Shown here in pieces: positions 10,510 to 21,573 of a stretch of 64,000 nucleotides of DNA (position 1 is the first letter of the stretch; the number at the start of each line of letters is the position of its first letter). The position numbers were made by a program, and so were the translations under genes. A model generated the notes under the pieces. It saw only the letters and a program-made list of their open reading frames with translations. It searched no databases and was not told the origin of the DNA. Origin of the DNA: Garcia nutans (Eukaryota > Streptophyta > Magnoliopsida > Malpighiales > Euphorbiaceae); NCBI GenBank assembly GCA_947685225.1, contig CANTUV010000003.1:9680001-9744000 (forward strand), read 5' to 3'.

Positions 10510-12968
10510 GATAGGCCTTGTGAATCTATCAATTTGGTAAGCAACACAAAAGTTTATTCCATTCTATAAATATTTTAAGCACTTCTAGACCCTTAGAACT
10601 CATTCACTTGGATTTGTTTGGACCAAATAGAGTTGCTATATTATGTGGCAAGTTATATGCATTTGTACTTGTTGATGATTAATAAAGATTTATATGAGTT
10701 AATTTCTTAGCTAAAAAAAATGAAGCTTTGAATAATTTTAAAATAATTGTAAAAAGTGTTCAAAATGAAAAAGGCTATGTAATGACTTCTATCAGAAGTG
10801 ATCATGGAAAAGAATTTGAAAATGAAAACTTTGAAAACTTTTGGAATGAGGTTGGTATTTTACACAACTTTTTGGTTCCTAGAACACATAACAAAATGGT
10901 GTAGTTGAAATAAAAATAGAACATTGGTTGAAATGGCTAGGACAATGCTTAATGAGTATGATTTACCATCTTACTTTTGGACGAAAGCTGTTAATACCGC
11001 ATGTTATATTTCAAATCATGTTTATAAAAGGCCTTTGATAAATAAAACTTCTTATGAGCTATGGAATGGAAGAATACCTAAAATTTCATACCTTAGAGTG
11101 TTTGGATGCAAATGCTTTATATTGAATACCAAGAATAATCTTGGAAAATTCTCATCCATGTTGGATGAAGACATATTTTTAGGATATTCATCATCTAGCA
11201 AAGCATATAGAGTATTTAACAAAAGAACACTAGTAGTTGAAGAATCAATGCACGTTGTTTTTGATGAATCCTCTAAACTTGATCAAAGGAAAAGTAGTGC
11301 TCTTAATGATTTTGTAGGTACATTTGAACAATAAGAAACAATTAATGTTCCAAAGACTAATCATGATGAACAAGAAGAAGAGTCTCAAGAGCTACCTAAA
11401 GATTGGCAATACATGAAGTATCATCCAAAAGACCAAATCATTGGTGATACATCAAAGGGAGTAATAGATCCAAACTTAAATACTTAGATGTTAATGTTGC
11501 TTTTGTTTATGAAATTGAGCCAAGGACCATTGAGGAGCCACTTAGTGATGAATGTTGGGTAATTGCTATGCAAGATGAACTCAACCAATTTGAGAGAAAT
11601 AATGTGTGGGAACTTGTTCCTAAACCTAAAGATCATCCAATTATAGGATGTAAATGGGTACATAAAAATAACCTTTGTGAAAATGGCCTCATTACTAGAA
11701 ATAAAGCTAAATTGCTAGCAAAAGGCTATAACAAAAAAGAAGGCATTGGCTATGATGAGATATTTGCTCTCATTGCTAGATTATAAGCTATTATATTACT
11801 TGCATTCGCATGCCACGTGAATTTTAAACTTTTTTCAAATGGATATTAAAAGTGCTTTTCTAAATGGGTTTATTAATGAGGAAGTTTATGATGAACAACC
11901 TCCTGGTTTTGAAGATTCTAAACTTCCAAATCATGTTTTTAAACTTACAAAGCACTAAATGGATTGAAACAAGCTCCAAGAGCTTGGTATGATAGACTTA
12001 GTGCTTATTTGCTTGAAAATGGTTTTCCAAAAGGCAAAGTTGACACTATTCTTTTTGTTAAAAAGAAAATGCATAACATTTTGATTGTGCAAATTTATGT
12101 TGATTATATTATATTTGGTGCTACTAATGAATCTTTGTGCAAGGAATTTGCTTCTTGTATGACTACGGAATTTGAAATGAGTATGATGGGTGAGCTTAAA
12201 TTCTTTCTTGGAATACAAATCAAGCAATGCAAGGATGGGATCTTCATCAACCAATCCAAGTATATAAAGGAACTCCTAAAGAAATTTGGAATATGGTTGC
12301 AAAATTAGCAAGACTCCAATGAGCACATCCTTGAAACATGATAAAGATGAAATTGGTAAGATGGTAAATGAGAAGAAATATTGAGGTATTATCAAATCAC
12401 TACTTTATTTAACCACCTCTAGACTCGATATAATATACAGTGTATGTTTTGTGCTAGATTTCAATCATTCCCTAGGGAATCATATTTGAATGCTACTAAA
12501 AGAATTTTGAAATATGGTATATTACATTTAGGACTTTTGTATCCTAGAAATAAATCATTTGACATTTTATGCATTTCAGATGCGAATTACGTTGATAGTC
12601 TTTGGATAGAAAAAGCACAACCAGGGCATGTTATTTTCTTAGTGAATGCCTAGTTTCTTGGTTTAGCAAAAAACAAGTGTCGGTTGCTCTATCTACCGCG
12701 GAAGCCAAATATGTTGCTGCATGTTTTTATTGTACACAAGTTCTTTGGATGGATGAAACAATAATTGCTTGATTATGGAAAAATATTTGATCACATTCCT
12801 ATTAAATGTGATAACACTTGTGCCATTAATCTATCTAAAAATCCAATTCAACATTCTAGGTCAAAACATGTAGACATTAGCATCATTTCTTATGAGACAA
12901 TGTTCAAAACCAAAATTTTATCTTATAATTCATTGATACATAAAACCAACTTTCTAATATCTTTATAA
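10510..12968 (+). pseudogene. Ty1/copia pol remnant (integrase, RT, RNase H)
   Basis: Integrase starts with QFGKQHKSLFHS near 10532 and the catalytic core near 10583 (RPLELIHLDLFGP). The region 10924-11334 is open and holds the integrase C-terminal part with NKTSYELWNGRIPKISYLRV. RT follows from about 11500: VWELVPKPKDHPIIGCKWVH (near 11610), KQAPRAWYDRLSAYL (near 11967) and a changed catalytic box, VDYIIFG instead of VDDIIFG (near 12100). RNase H motifs are a TAEAKYVAA-like segment near 12700 and SKHVDI near 12870. At least six frameshifts or stops break it, for example TAA in the LVDD box near 10681 and TAG near 11486. No function can remain. Confidence 0.9.
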
Positions 12969-13609
12969 AACCCTTAAATGAAGAAATGTTAAACTTCATA
13001 AGGAAAAATTTAGGGATGATGGATGACAATTCCTTAATATATGAATTGAAATTGCTTAACATGATCTAAATTTTCCCATTTATATCTGTTTTTGATCACA
13101 CATTGTAGCCTCCAATTAAAACACACATTTCCCTTAAAAATCTTAAATTTTGGACATTTCTCGATCGGACCACCTTATAGTCTAACCATACTTTTTTGAA
13201 AATCCTTGATTTCAAATATTTCGTAAAAGTATGACCATACCCTCTATGGTGCGACCGGAATTTTTCAAAATTTTCTGACCGTTGTGCCTAAAATCAAAAT
13301 CCGGTTCAGACTTTCTATATTCCAACCATACTTTCTTTATTTTTTAAAATTCACCACAGAACTCTTAGGAGTCTGATGAAACTTTTGCTTTGGATTCAAA
13401 TTTTCTAGCCGTTGGAACTCATTCAAAACATGCCAATTACTGCTCCAACAACTATAAATGGCTAGTTCTCAATCAAAACACTATAAATACCCCCCTAATA
13501 TTAGTGTTTACAACTTTTTTTTATCAAATTTTAAACACTTAAACACTTAAAACTCACAAATTCTCTCAAAACCTCTTCTTCCCTTCATCTAATTTCTTAA
13601 TAAAAATTA
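12969..13609 (+). other. C1 spacer between pol and the extra gene
   Basis: No gene. Positions 13160-13430 repeat a loose motif around GATCGGACC, GTGCGACCGG and CTAACCATACTTT; the same words return in the C1 LTR at 15380-15930. A TATA-like TATAAATAC occurs near 13484, about 125 bp before the ATG at 13610. Confidence 0.5.
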
Positions 13610-14946
13610 ATGGCTCCCAAAGAAAATAAAAGAAAAGCTTCAAGAGATGAAAAAGGAAGGGAATTGCTGCCTCTTCTCAATAAGAAGAACCACCAAGAAG
13701 AAGCCATAAGATTAGATTTAAAGATGATGAAGAAAGAACAAGGTATGCTATTCTTAAAGACAAAGTAGTATAACCAAACTGTCTCTTCTATACCCTCACT
13801 CTTAAAACCTTAGGAATTAAAAATGATGTTAAAGGTTGTCTCCAAACCTTAGGATGGGAAAAATTTATGTTTCTTGAGCATGTTGACCTTGGTTAGGAGA
13901 GCTTGATAAAAGAGTTTCTCATAACCTGGGTTGTTGGCAAAAAGAGCACCAACCCCTTAGGTTATTATAGGATATCCTTTAGGCTATTTAACCAAGAATG
14001 TGGTCTTACATTTGAGGATTTTTAATCCATTTGGGGTTTTCAATTAGAAGGCATTTCTCACATCTCAAACACTACCCTCACTCTTGAAGTTCAATTGGAA
14101 TTTTGGAAATAAATTTCCATTGAAACCTCATTTCACAAGCAATCCAATGCCAAAAATCTTGGGACTTTTACTTATTGGATGTTACATAGGATTATGACCT
14201 ATACAACAAGTGATAGGTGAGAAAGAAATGAAAAAGTAACTCAAAAAGATCTCTTTTTTCTTTTTTTATCTAGAGGTCAACCCGTTCAAACAAAAAAATT
14301 TCTAATTGACACATTCCTACACATTAGGAAAACCAAATCTGAACTCATTCTTCTCTCTTCCCAAATAACAGAAATTGCCAAATATGTTGGTGCACATACA
14401 CCAACAAACAGAGACACTCTCTCCAATTCTCTTGATCCCATCAAAAAATCCATAAAAATAGGCTATCTCAAACATGCCAAAGGTATTAGGGATGATGATG
14501 GGACATATGTCTATCTTTTAGGAGTACTAGGTGCTAGAGTTCAACAAAGGAAAAGACCTAGGATTGTAGAAGAAGGTGAAGAGACATTCCAAATGAAATT
14601 TCCAAGAACTCTAACCACAAGACCTCAATCCACCATCCTCCTACTTCTTCAAGATATAAATGGTCAAATGAGCTCCTAAGGAACAAGAATTGATAGCCTT
14701 ACCAACCAAATCTCTCATCTTCATCTTGACATTCAAAATATTCAAGAAGCTTTTGGACTACCAAAATGCTTTAATGATGAACCAAGCTTGTCTCCTTGAA
14801 TTCATGGCACCTCTCCTCATGAAGAAGAAGGTGAAGCTACTGTCACTCACCCAATGGAAGAAGAAGAGGAAGGGGATCAAGAAAAAGAAGGGGATGAAGA
14901 AGAAGAAGGAGATGAAGAAAGTGATAATGATAACCAAGATGATTAA
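13610..14946 (+). pseudogene. Extra 3' gene of C1, putative plant transposon protein-like
   Basis: Starts ATGGCTCCCAAAG with a Lys-rich head and, after one frameshift near 13690, reads nearly to a TAA at 14944-14946, with several single stops. Recognisable parts are TLGIKNDVKGCLQTLGWEKF, LIKEFLITWVVG, a middle part with SFHKQSNAKNLGTFTYWMLH, and an acidic tail of Glu, Asp and Lys runs (14820-14940). This pattern resembles the 'putative plant transposon protein' domain found beside copia elements; the position matches that of the env-like gene of SIRE elements. I see no signal peptide or membrane segment, so I do not call it env. Lys/Glu-rich frames such as 14690-14953 are out-of-frame readings of the tail. 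Confidence 0.55.
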
Positions 14947-15259
14947 AACTTAATTTATCTTTTTTCATTGTACTTGTGTTTGGTTACTTATTTTAATGTT
15001 GTTCTTATGTTTGTGTTTGTTTCTTTTTGAGTGAATTGAATTTGTTTTCTTTTTTATTCATTTGTGTTTGCTTCATTTTTAATTTGAATGTTTCTTTTTG
15101 TTGTTGTCAAAGAGGGAGAAATGAATGAATCAATAAACATTAAAACAATTGAATAACACATTTTACACAAAGCATTTATTAAGGGAGAGAAAATCAACTT
15201 AAATTCACTTAAACACACTTTGAATTCAATTTAATTACCAAAGTAAAAAAAGAAGGAGA
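14947..15259 (+). other. C1 3' untranslated region with two purine tracts
   Basis: T-rich sequence ending in purine tracts at 15109-15121 (CAAAGAGGGAGAA) and 15246-15259 (AAAAAAGAAGGAGA). The second lies directly before the inferred LTR start and is the better PPT candidate. No gene. Confidence 0.5.
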
Positions 15260-16508
15260 TTTTTAGCCAAAACCTTGGCTTAATTACTCTATTTTTTATC
15301 ATAGGCAATCAAATTGAATTGAACTAACATTTGCATTAAGTTACACTTTGCAGGAAGTTAAAATTTTAAAGAAAACTTGAAAGGTATGATTAGACCACAC
15401 TAAAGCCCGATCGAACCTTTGATATCAACATAAATAACATTTACACAAAAAGGTTCCTAGAGGAAGGTACTCCCAAAATCTCACCATACCTCTTGAAGTA
15501 TGCTCGAACCATTGGAAAGTCTGATCGTACCAATGGTGATGAAAAATGGTCAATCTCATAATAAGTTTCAAGGCCATAAGTACTCCCATTTTCTCAGAGT
15601 GCCAAAGAAATCCGACAGGACTAGAAGAAATCCCGACCAGACCTTTGAAGCAGAATTTGTCCAAAACATCTAGTGAAGTTCCTGACCAATGATACGCCTA
15701 AAATTTAAACATACCAGCAACATTATGACTAGACTAGATGCAAATCTGACCAAACTATTTAAATATTCTTCAAATCAAAAGTCGTTATATTTCTACTCAA
15801 TTGGTGGAAGCCACATGTACTAACCATTAAAGGAGTGTCTGAAAAAAAACTCAAATCTCCCAATCGAACCTTAAGAATTTTAATCGGATTTAGTTAAGTA
15901 TGACCAAACCACAGACAGTCCGACAATGAAAATACTCTTGACAAAAAATTAGTGGAAGACAAGAGTCAAACATGTTGGCTCCTACACCAAACGGCTATAT
16001 CAAGTATTGAAGGCTATATATACCTTGAGGAACTTCATTTTTACATATGATATTTATTGTAATAGCCAAGTTTAATATCTTTGATTTCCTTGCATCAAAA
16101 TTACATTTGTATTGATTGAGTGTTGGGTGTAAGCATCAAACACCATCAAAAGTTTGAGTGTGAGCTTGGAAACACTTAGGTTGTTAGAGTGAGCCTAGGA
16201 AAACTCTTGTAAGGGTTGTGAGGATTGATCTCAAACCCTTGTTATAGTTTGGTGTGAGCTAGTGAAAATACCAAGTTAGAGTTAAGCTTGTAAAAACTCA
16301 AGACTAGTGAAACCTTAACAAGTTGTTAGGGAAGTGGATGCAGGATTAAGGTAAATCCAAACCACTATAACTCTTTGTGTTCTTTCTTCTATACTCTACT
16401 CAATCTTCTTCTACATCTTCTTCATTACTTGTTTTTTAATTTTAAATTTACCATCGCTCTTCAAATTAACCAATTCACCCCCCTCTTGGTTGTTATCTTG
16501 GGACAACA
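15260..16508 (+). mobile_element. 3' LTR of C1 (about 1.25 kb)
   Basis: Starts TTTTTAGCCAAAACC, which looks like a decayed TGTTGGCC copia LTR start, and ends CTTGGGACAACA after the CACCCCCCTCTTGG seen at many copia LTR ends. The U3 part carries scattered GGTCGGA/TCCGACC-like words (15380-15930). The minus-strand frame at 15425-15664 is not a gene. Confidence 0.6.
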
Positions 16509-16808
16509 TAAGTGTCACATCAGTCCCTTATTGATATATCTCTGTTAAGCACCGAAGGCAAATAACAATGACACCAGTGTCTAGCTTGAAGGAAAATAAT
16601 AATAATGCCCAACATCTAGCCTGAAGGCAAATCATATCATAATGATGCCCAGCGTCTAGCTCGAAGGCATATTATTTCAATAGCACCAAAAACAATTCTC
16701 TAGAATAAGATATTACACAAAGCGAACACACATCATGTCACATTTTCTCATAACATAGCCAAATTAGTCTTTCATCATTTTTTTGGGCACTTTTCCATTA
16801 ATTCACTA
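16509..16808. repeat. Short tandem repeat next to the T2 5' LTR, origin unknown
   Basis: Positions 16530-16680 hold three to four units of about 45 bp with CAGCGTCTAGCTCGAAGGCA. The remaining 130 bp up to 16808 show nothing recognisable. It could be a fragment of another element's 3' untranslated region. Confidence 0.5.
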
Positions 16809-18496
16809 TGCAGACCCTTAATTTTTTACCAGGTTCAGTCCGATATTTTAAAATCATTCGAAATAATTTTTGTGGTATTTATTTTTGTTATTATTTATAA
16901 TATTTATTTTATTGTTATTTATTTATTTTTAATAATATAATAATATTTATTTGTAATAAAAAATAAAAAAAAGGAAAAAATAAAAATGGATGAATCAGCG
17001 ACTGCAGAATCAGCGATGAAAGCTGCGGCGACGAATTAGCTTGGGCCAATTCAACGTAGGCTTAATGCCCCAGCCTGCGCAGACTCGCCCCAGCTCACAG
17101 CAAATCCTCGTGCTCGCAGACTCGCCCCAGCACAGCCAGCAACAGTCCACTCATTCCCAGCAACCCGCGTGCAGTTTTCACCCCATCCTTATTTAACTTG
17201 GTTTTTAATATTTTCCTAAACAGATTTTAATGTCTTTAACATAATAGGTTTTTTATTTTAATTGCCTATAAATACAACATTAAAAAATTCACAGAAGGGG
17301 GGAGGAGAATTTTTTTGACTCAAGAATTATTCAGACTTTTTCTTAGCAATTGATTCAGGGACTAGAATTTGGAAATTTAAAAGCACCAATCAAGTAATAA
17401 TAAGGAATCAAGACAGCAAGCAATCTTCTGCCTTGGTGTTAAGCTCGGCCAAGAATTTCATCAATAATTTTTAGTGGAACCTTCAAACTTAGGTATGTCT
17501 CTTTAATTTTATTTTTCAAAATTAATTATCATAGTAGCTATGTTATTTTACCTTTAAAACTTTTTGATTATTTTGGATTGATATATTAACACAATAGCTG
17601 CATTATTTTGATTATACAAATTTAATTACTAAAGTCTTAATTACATAAAATCAAAGATCAACCTGTTTGTCCATCTAGTAGCCATGTTATTTCTTTTATA
17701 TTAAATATTTCTTAGTTGACTAATCCAGTAATTAAAATACAAAACCATAATTGTTAAACATAAAATCTACAAACCCTAATTTTATTCAAGAAACCCTAAA
17801 TGATGCATAAACCCTAAATTTATATATTTATTACTTTATTTAAATTAGAAACATATTTATTATATGTCTTGTTTGATGGTTTATTTATATCTTTGATCTA
17901 TATGTTTGATAAATAATTTATTTATGATGAGTGATTGTTATTTTTATTGATTTATTTTGGCTTCAAAAAATTGTAAGAGGTATGTTTCCATGATTGGTTA
18001 CCTCATTAATTAATCTTTATGTAATTTCAATTATCTTCATATTTCGGAATTAATGTAAAGGACATATTTTCACCTTTTGGTGGGTGTCCTATTTAGTTTT
18101 AGACATGGACGATGTAAGGACATGTTTCCATCCTCGGATGGGTGTCCATTTATTTATTTTGTTTGGACATTGTTGTGATTTTAATGAAGTATTTATTTAT
18201 TCTTATGATTGAATGTAGTATGGATAATATTGTTATATTTACAAATTTTATAATATTAAGACCTGCAAAGGAGGCCGGTTCCAATGAATCAGGCTTTGTG
18301 CGGGTGCTGGGACATTTCTCACCTTCCCCACACGTACCCAACTTCAGAACCCATCAGGGGGTTGGGGATTTCTTAGAAATTGAGTCATCCACCTCTTTAT
18401 TTTTCTTGGCCCATGTTCTCTAAAGCCTCAAGCCTAACAGTGCCGAAGTCGTAAGAACCATTCCACCGAGAGTGGGGGCGAAAATCCCCGCTCACA
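16809..18496 (+). mobile_element. 5' LTR of T2 (1688 bp)
   Basis: Starts TGCAGACCCTTAATTTTTTACC (the family has TGTAGACCC) and ends CCCCGCTCACA, followed by a Tat-type PBS. The conserved U5 block starts near 18250. A hairpin-rich block lies at 16985-17180. The frames at 18142-18423 and 18150-18341 are by-products of the U5 block. Confidence 0.8.
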
Positions 18497-18497
18497 G

Positions 18498-18515
18498 TGG
18501 CGACTCCACTAGGGA
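18498..18515 (+). promoter_or_regulatory. Primer binding site of T2
   Basis: TGGCGACTCCACTAGGGA one base after the LTR end. This is the form used by Tat/Ogre elements, described as complementary to tRNA-Arg. T3 has TGGCGACTCCACTGAGGG at 48990-48973 on minus. Confidence 0.75.
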
Positions 18516-18899
18516 TAAGAGAAGTTGATTCCATTGGTCTTTATATTATTTTCTTCTTTCTTATCATGATATTATCCATTGCATCATTTAGATTGCATCA
18601 TGTGTGTGAGTTAGGGTGCCCATGTTATCCGTGTTGTGTTATATAAGGGATACAATACTTTCACTCAAGGTATAGAGATTAAGCATGGACCAAACACTCA
18701 TAGCCTTGTACCTTTTGGTATATACTTGCTATGGGAACCTAAGCCTTTGAACCCAAAGACTAAAGCTCATGTAATTGGCCTAGTTACTTTCCTTAGGTTT
18801 TACCCCCAAATACTTGTTGTTTGACTATGGTTAATTTATCTTGGTTTAAATCATGGGTTATTTAGTTTGTTCTTTTTCTAATATGACCTAATTACATTG
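18516..18899 (+). other. T2 leader, 5' portion
   Basis: Untranslated leader homologous to the T3 leader (48600-48970 minus). No gene. It is cut at 18899 by the A1 insertion and continues at 20643 and again at 27013. Confidence 0.75.
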
Positions 18900-20642
18900 T
18901 GATAGGACTATATTTTGCACATAATTTAATGATTATTATGGTTATATTTTTATTGTTATCAATTGAATTTGATCAATTTTTATTGTAAAATCTAGAATAT
19001 TCATCATTTCAAGTATAGAGTTGCAAGTATGAAGAAAAAGCTTATTTTGGCTAAAAATCATGGAAAAAATGGAAAGGAGGTCAACTCAAGCTCAAAAATG
19101 GAAAATAATGAATTTACATGGTCTTATAAATCATGATACATGATTTTTGAACTTGAAAATGGAATTAAAGATGAGAAATCAAGAGATCCATATTTGTTTT
19201 GAATCCCAGGACCAAAACTGTCAAAAAGCCAGGGCCATGGGATTTGATTTAAAGCTGTTCAAGTTTTTCAATGACAGAAAGTGCAAGGGCAGAAGCATTT
19301 TGAAAGCCACGACCGTGGGGCTTCAAAGCCACTATAGTGGCATGGATTTTGGCTCTGTTTTGAAGAGATTTTGCATATTTCAGAAGCATATTGAAAGCGA
19401 CGACTGGGGCACTCAAAACCCACGACCGTGTGATTGATTTCTCTATTGTCCGAGCCAAGAAAGAGAAGAAAAATAAAGTTGGCAATTTCAACTTCAATGC
19501 CACGACCGTGGCATTGAAAAAGCCATGACCATGGCCTTCTAGGTCGACCATTTTACAGCTCTAAAGTGCTCAAAGTGACCAATCCAACTAAGGCCACTAC
19601 TGTGGCACTCAAAAGCCATGACCGTTGGGGCAAAATTAATGACTTTGAGCAGACAATTGGGTTGGTGGTGAACCAAACAAGATGTGGCCTAACCTTTTCA
19701 GTTTGTCCCCACTAAAGAAGCTTCCAAAAACTCTATTTAAACACAATTCCTCTAAGGTTTAAGGAGCATGATACAAGAATTAGATTAGATTCATCCAAAT
19801 AAATTTAGTTTAGAATTTCTTAGAAAAGAAGAGTGAAATTCTACTTCAAGGAGGAGTCCAATATCCAAGTCAAGATCTTCTTCAAAGAAATAGAGTTTGA
19901 TATATCTTGTTCCTTTTAAATTATGTCTTCATTTACCATTTTGAATATTTGTAATGTTTTTATTTCAATAATGAATAACTAATCCTTTTTAGGGTTGGTC
20001 CCTTTAATTGAATTTATCATGGAGTTATAAATGTCTATTTGGTTAATTTAGTTATCCTTTGATTAATTTATTGTCTTTAATCTTAATGCTGTGATTATCT
20101 AGCCAATGATTAATTGATTTGAAATGTTGTGTGATGGAGCGAGAGTGGAAGCATGACATTTGTCCAAGGAGATAACGACTTAAGTAAGTTTCTCACTTAG
20201 AGAAAAGGTTAAACCCTTGAGAGGTTGATTCAAGATTCTCATAAAACCTAATGAATTGATTTAATTACTTATGATCACGAGAGTAGACGTAAGGATTAAA
20301 GTCGATATTGGTTCTACTACTTGAGAGAGACTTGAACTTAATTTAGGAGAATCCAACCATTAATCAAAAGGAAGACTGAATTAAATTAATACCTTAGAAA
20401 AACCATGATAAATCAATAAAGGTGACCAAACCCTAAGTCTTAAATTATTAGAAATTTATTCTTGATTTATTGTCATTTTAGCTAGTGAAATCATAAAATT
20501 AAATTTGATTATCCAAATATTATTCAGTTTAATTGTTTGGTACTTAGAATTAACCTCTTCGTGGGAACGATACTCTACTCATCATTATATAACTTGTTAA
20601 CGATCTGTGCACTTGCAGATAGCTAGGCTGAGTCAGCAACAC
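18900..20642 (+). mobile_element. First A1 LTR, with its own target duplications
   Basis: Starts TGATAGGACTATATTTTGCAC and ends GAGTCAGCAACA. Flanked on both sides by CATTG. The plus and minus frames at 19147-19551 come from the palindromic repeats and are not genes. Confidence 0.9.
19300..19640. repeat. CCACGACCGTGG-like palindromes in the first A1 LTR
   Basis: About eight imperfect copies such as GCCACGACCGTGGGGC, GCCATGACCATGGCC and GCCACTATAGTGGC. The second A1 LTR has the matching set at 25676-26005. Several copies differ at complementary positions, so that the palindrome is kept. Confidence 0.8.
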
Positions 20643-21419
20643 ATTGTGAGCTCACATAATTTTTTCCTATAAATCCAAAAGACCAAAGATATTTTTAAAA
20701 TTGTCAAATTGGTCTTTAGACATAAAACTTTTCCAAAACAAGTCAAAAATTCATTTCTCATCACCTAAATACAAAGCCCAAAATCCATTTTTGCTAAAAT
20801 CTTTTTACAACGAGCTTAGGAAAAAATTATTTTTACAACCTTTTGAAAGAGCTTACAAATATTTAGGTCAATTATGGAAATACAAAAAATCAATTGTGAT
20901 CATTATGGGCTTGTTTTTTTTTTGGCTTGAATCAATGGTTGCTTTTTCAAATAAGAAATCTATTTATGATAAATCTCTTAATTTAGTTTTAATCCAATAT
21001 ATCATAAAAGCTATTCAATGGGTCAAAACCTAATTCATGGGAATTGTCATGGACCGACTTCTATATTAGAGAATGCAACTATTGATTGAACTGTTCAAGG
21101 GAATTATTCAAAAATAAAATATCCCATGTTGGTATTTTGTTAATCATATACCTAGAAAAAGAGACTCGCCATTCATGTGTGGAAGTTATAAGGTTGGAAG
21201 GAACATCCTATTTATCCTTGTTTGTTTGTTGTTTGAATACACAAGCATACATACATTTTCATCTCATATCATTGATCCTCTCTAGCTTACAGATCTAGAT
21301 TACAATAGCTCAAGAGCATACGACAACCCCACTTATGACGGTGATGAAGAATCCAGTAGCAACCCAATTACCTTTTCACCAAAAGCAATAGAGCCCGAAC
21401 AAATTCAAAGAATGGTGGA
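20643..21419 (+). repeat. Duplicated T2 leader and gag start (777 bp)
   Basis: Matches 27013-27789 with a few per cent of differences. It begins with the CATTG target duplication and ends inside the T2 gag reading (GGTGGA), where it joins an A1 LTR tail. Its frames 20701-21033 and 21086-21298 correspond to 27203-27406 and 27461-27766 and are leader by-products. Confidence 0.85.
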
Positions 21420-21460
21420 CAATCTATGCACTTGCAGATAGCTAGGCTGAGTCAGCGACA
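21420..21460 (+). mobile_element. 41-bp tail of a truncated A1 LTR
   Basis: CAATCTATGCACTTGCAGAT and onward to GTCAGCGACA matches the last bases of both complete A1 LTRs. The junction with the T2 flank at 21419/21420 has at most one base of shared sequence. Confidence 0.85.
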
Positions 21461-21466
21461 AGTTTT

Positions 21467-21484
21467 TGGCGCCATTGCCGGGGA
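21467..21484 (+). promoter_or_regulatory. Primer binding site of A1 (tRNA-Asp type)
   Basis: TGGCGCCATTGCCGGGGA, one mismatch from the Athila PBS TGGCGCCGTTGCCGGGGA complementary to tRNA-Asp. Confidence 0.85.
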
Positions 21485-21573
21485 GGCAATCATTCTAATA
21501 TTGATAATATTCAATTGTTATTACTTTGGATTTTTATTTTATCTGCATTATTTCTTTAAGTTTTAAGGGTTAC

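Larger units (their letters stand above)
10510..16508 (+). mobile_element. C1: 3' part of a SIRE-like Ty1/copia element
   Basis: From the integrase zinc-binding region through RT and RNase H, an extra 3' gene and a 3' LTR. T1 replaces everything to the left, so C1 was probably split by the T1 insertion. Many frameshifts and stops show it is old. The SIRE/Maximus assignment rests on the integrase end (SSKAYRVFNKRTLVVEESMH) and on an extra gene between pol and the LTR. Confidence 0.75.

Noticed and set aside
13610..14946. Retroviral-type envelope gene
   Set aside because: No signal peptide, cleavage site or membrane span is visible; only the position fits.
18142..18423. Recurring 60-95 codon frames in the GC-richer U5 block (also at 10046, 38143, 49711 and 49847)
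   Set aside because: They recur because the LTR U5 is conserved as DNA, occur on both strands, and have no start context or family match.
20701..21033. 110-codon frame suggestive of a small gene
   Set aside because: It is part of the T2 untranslated leader; the second copy at 27203 has changed ends and the T3 leader does not keep the frame.
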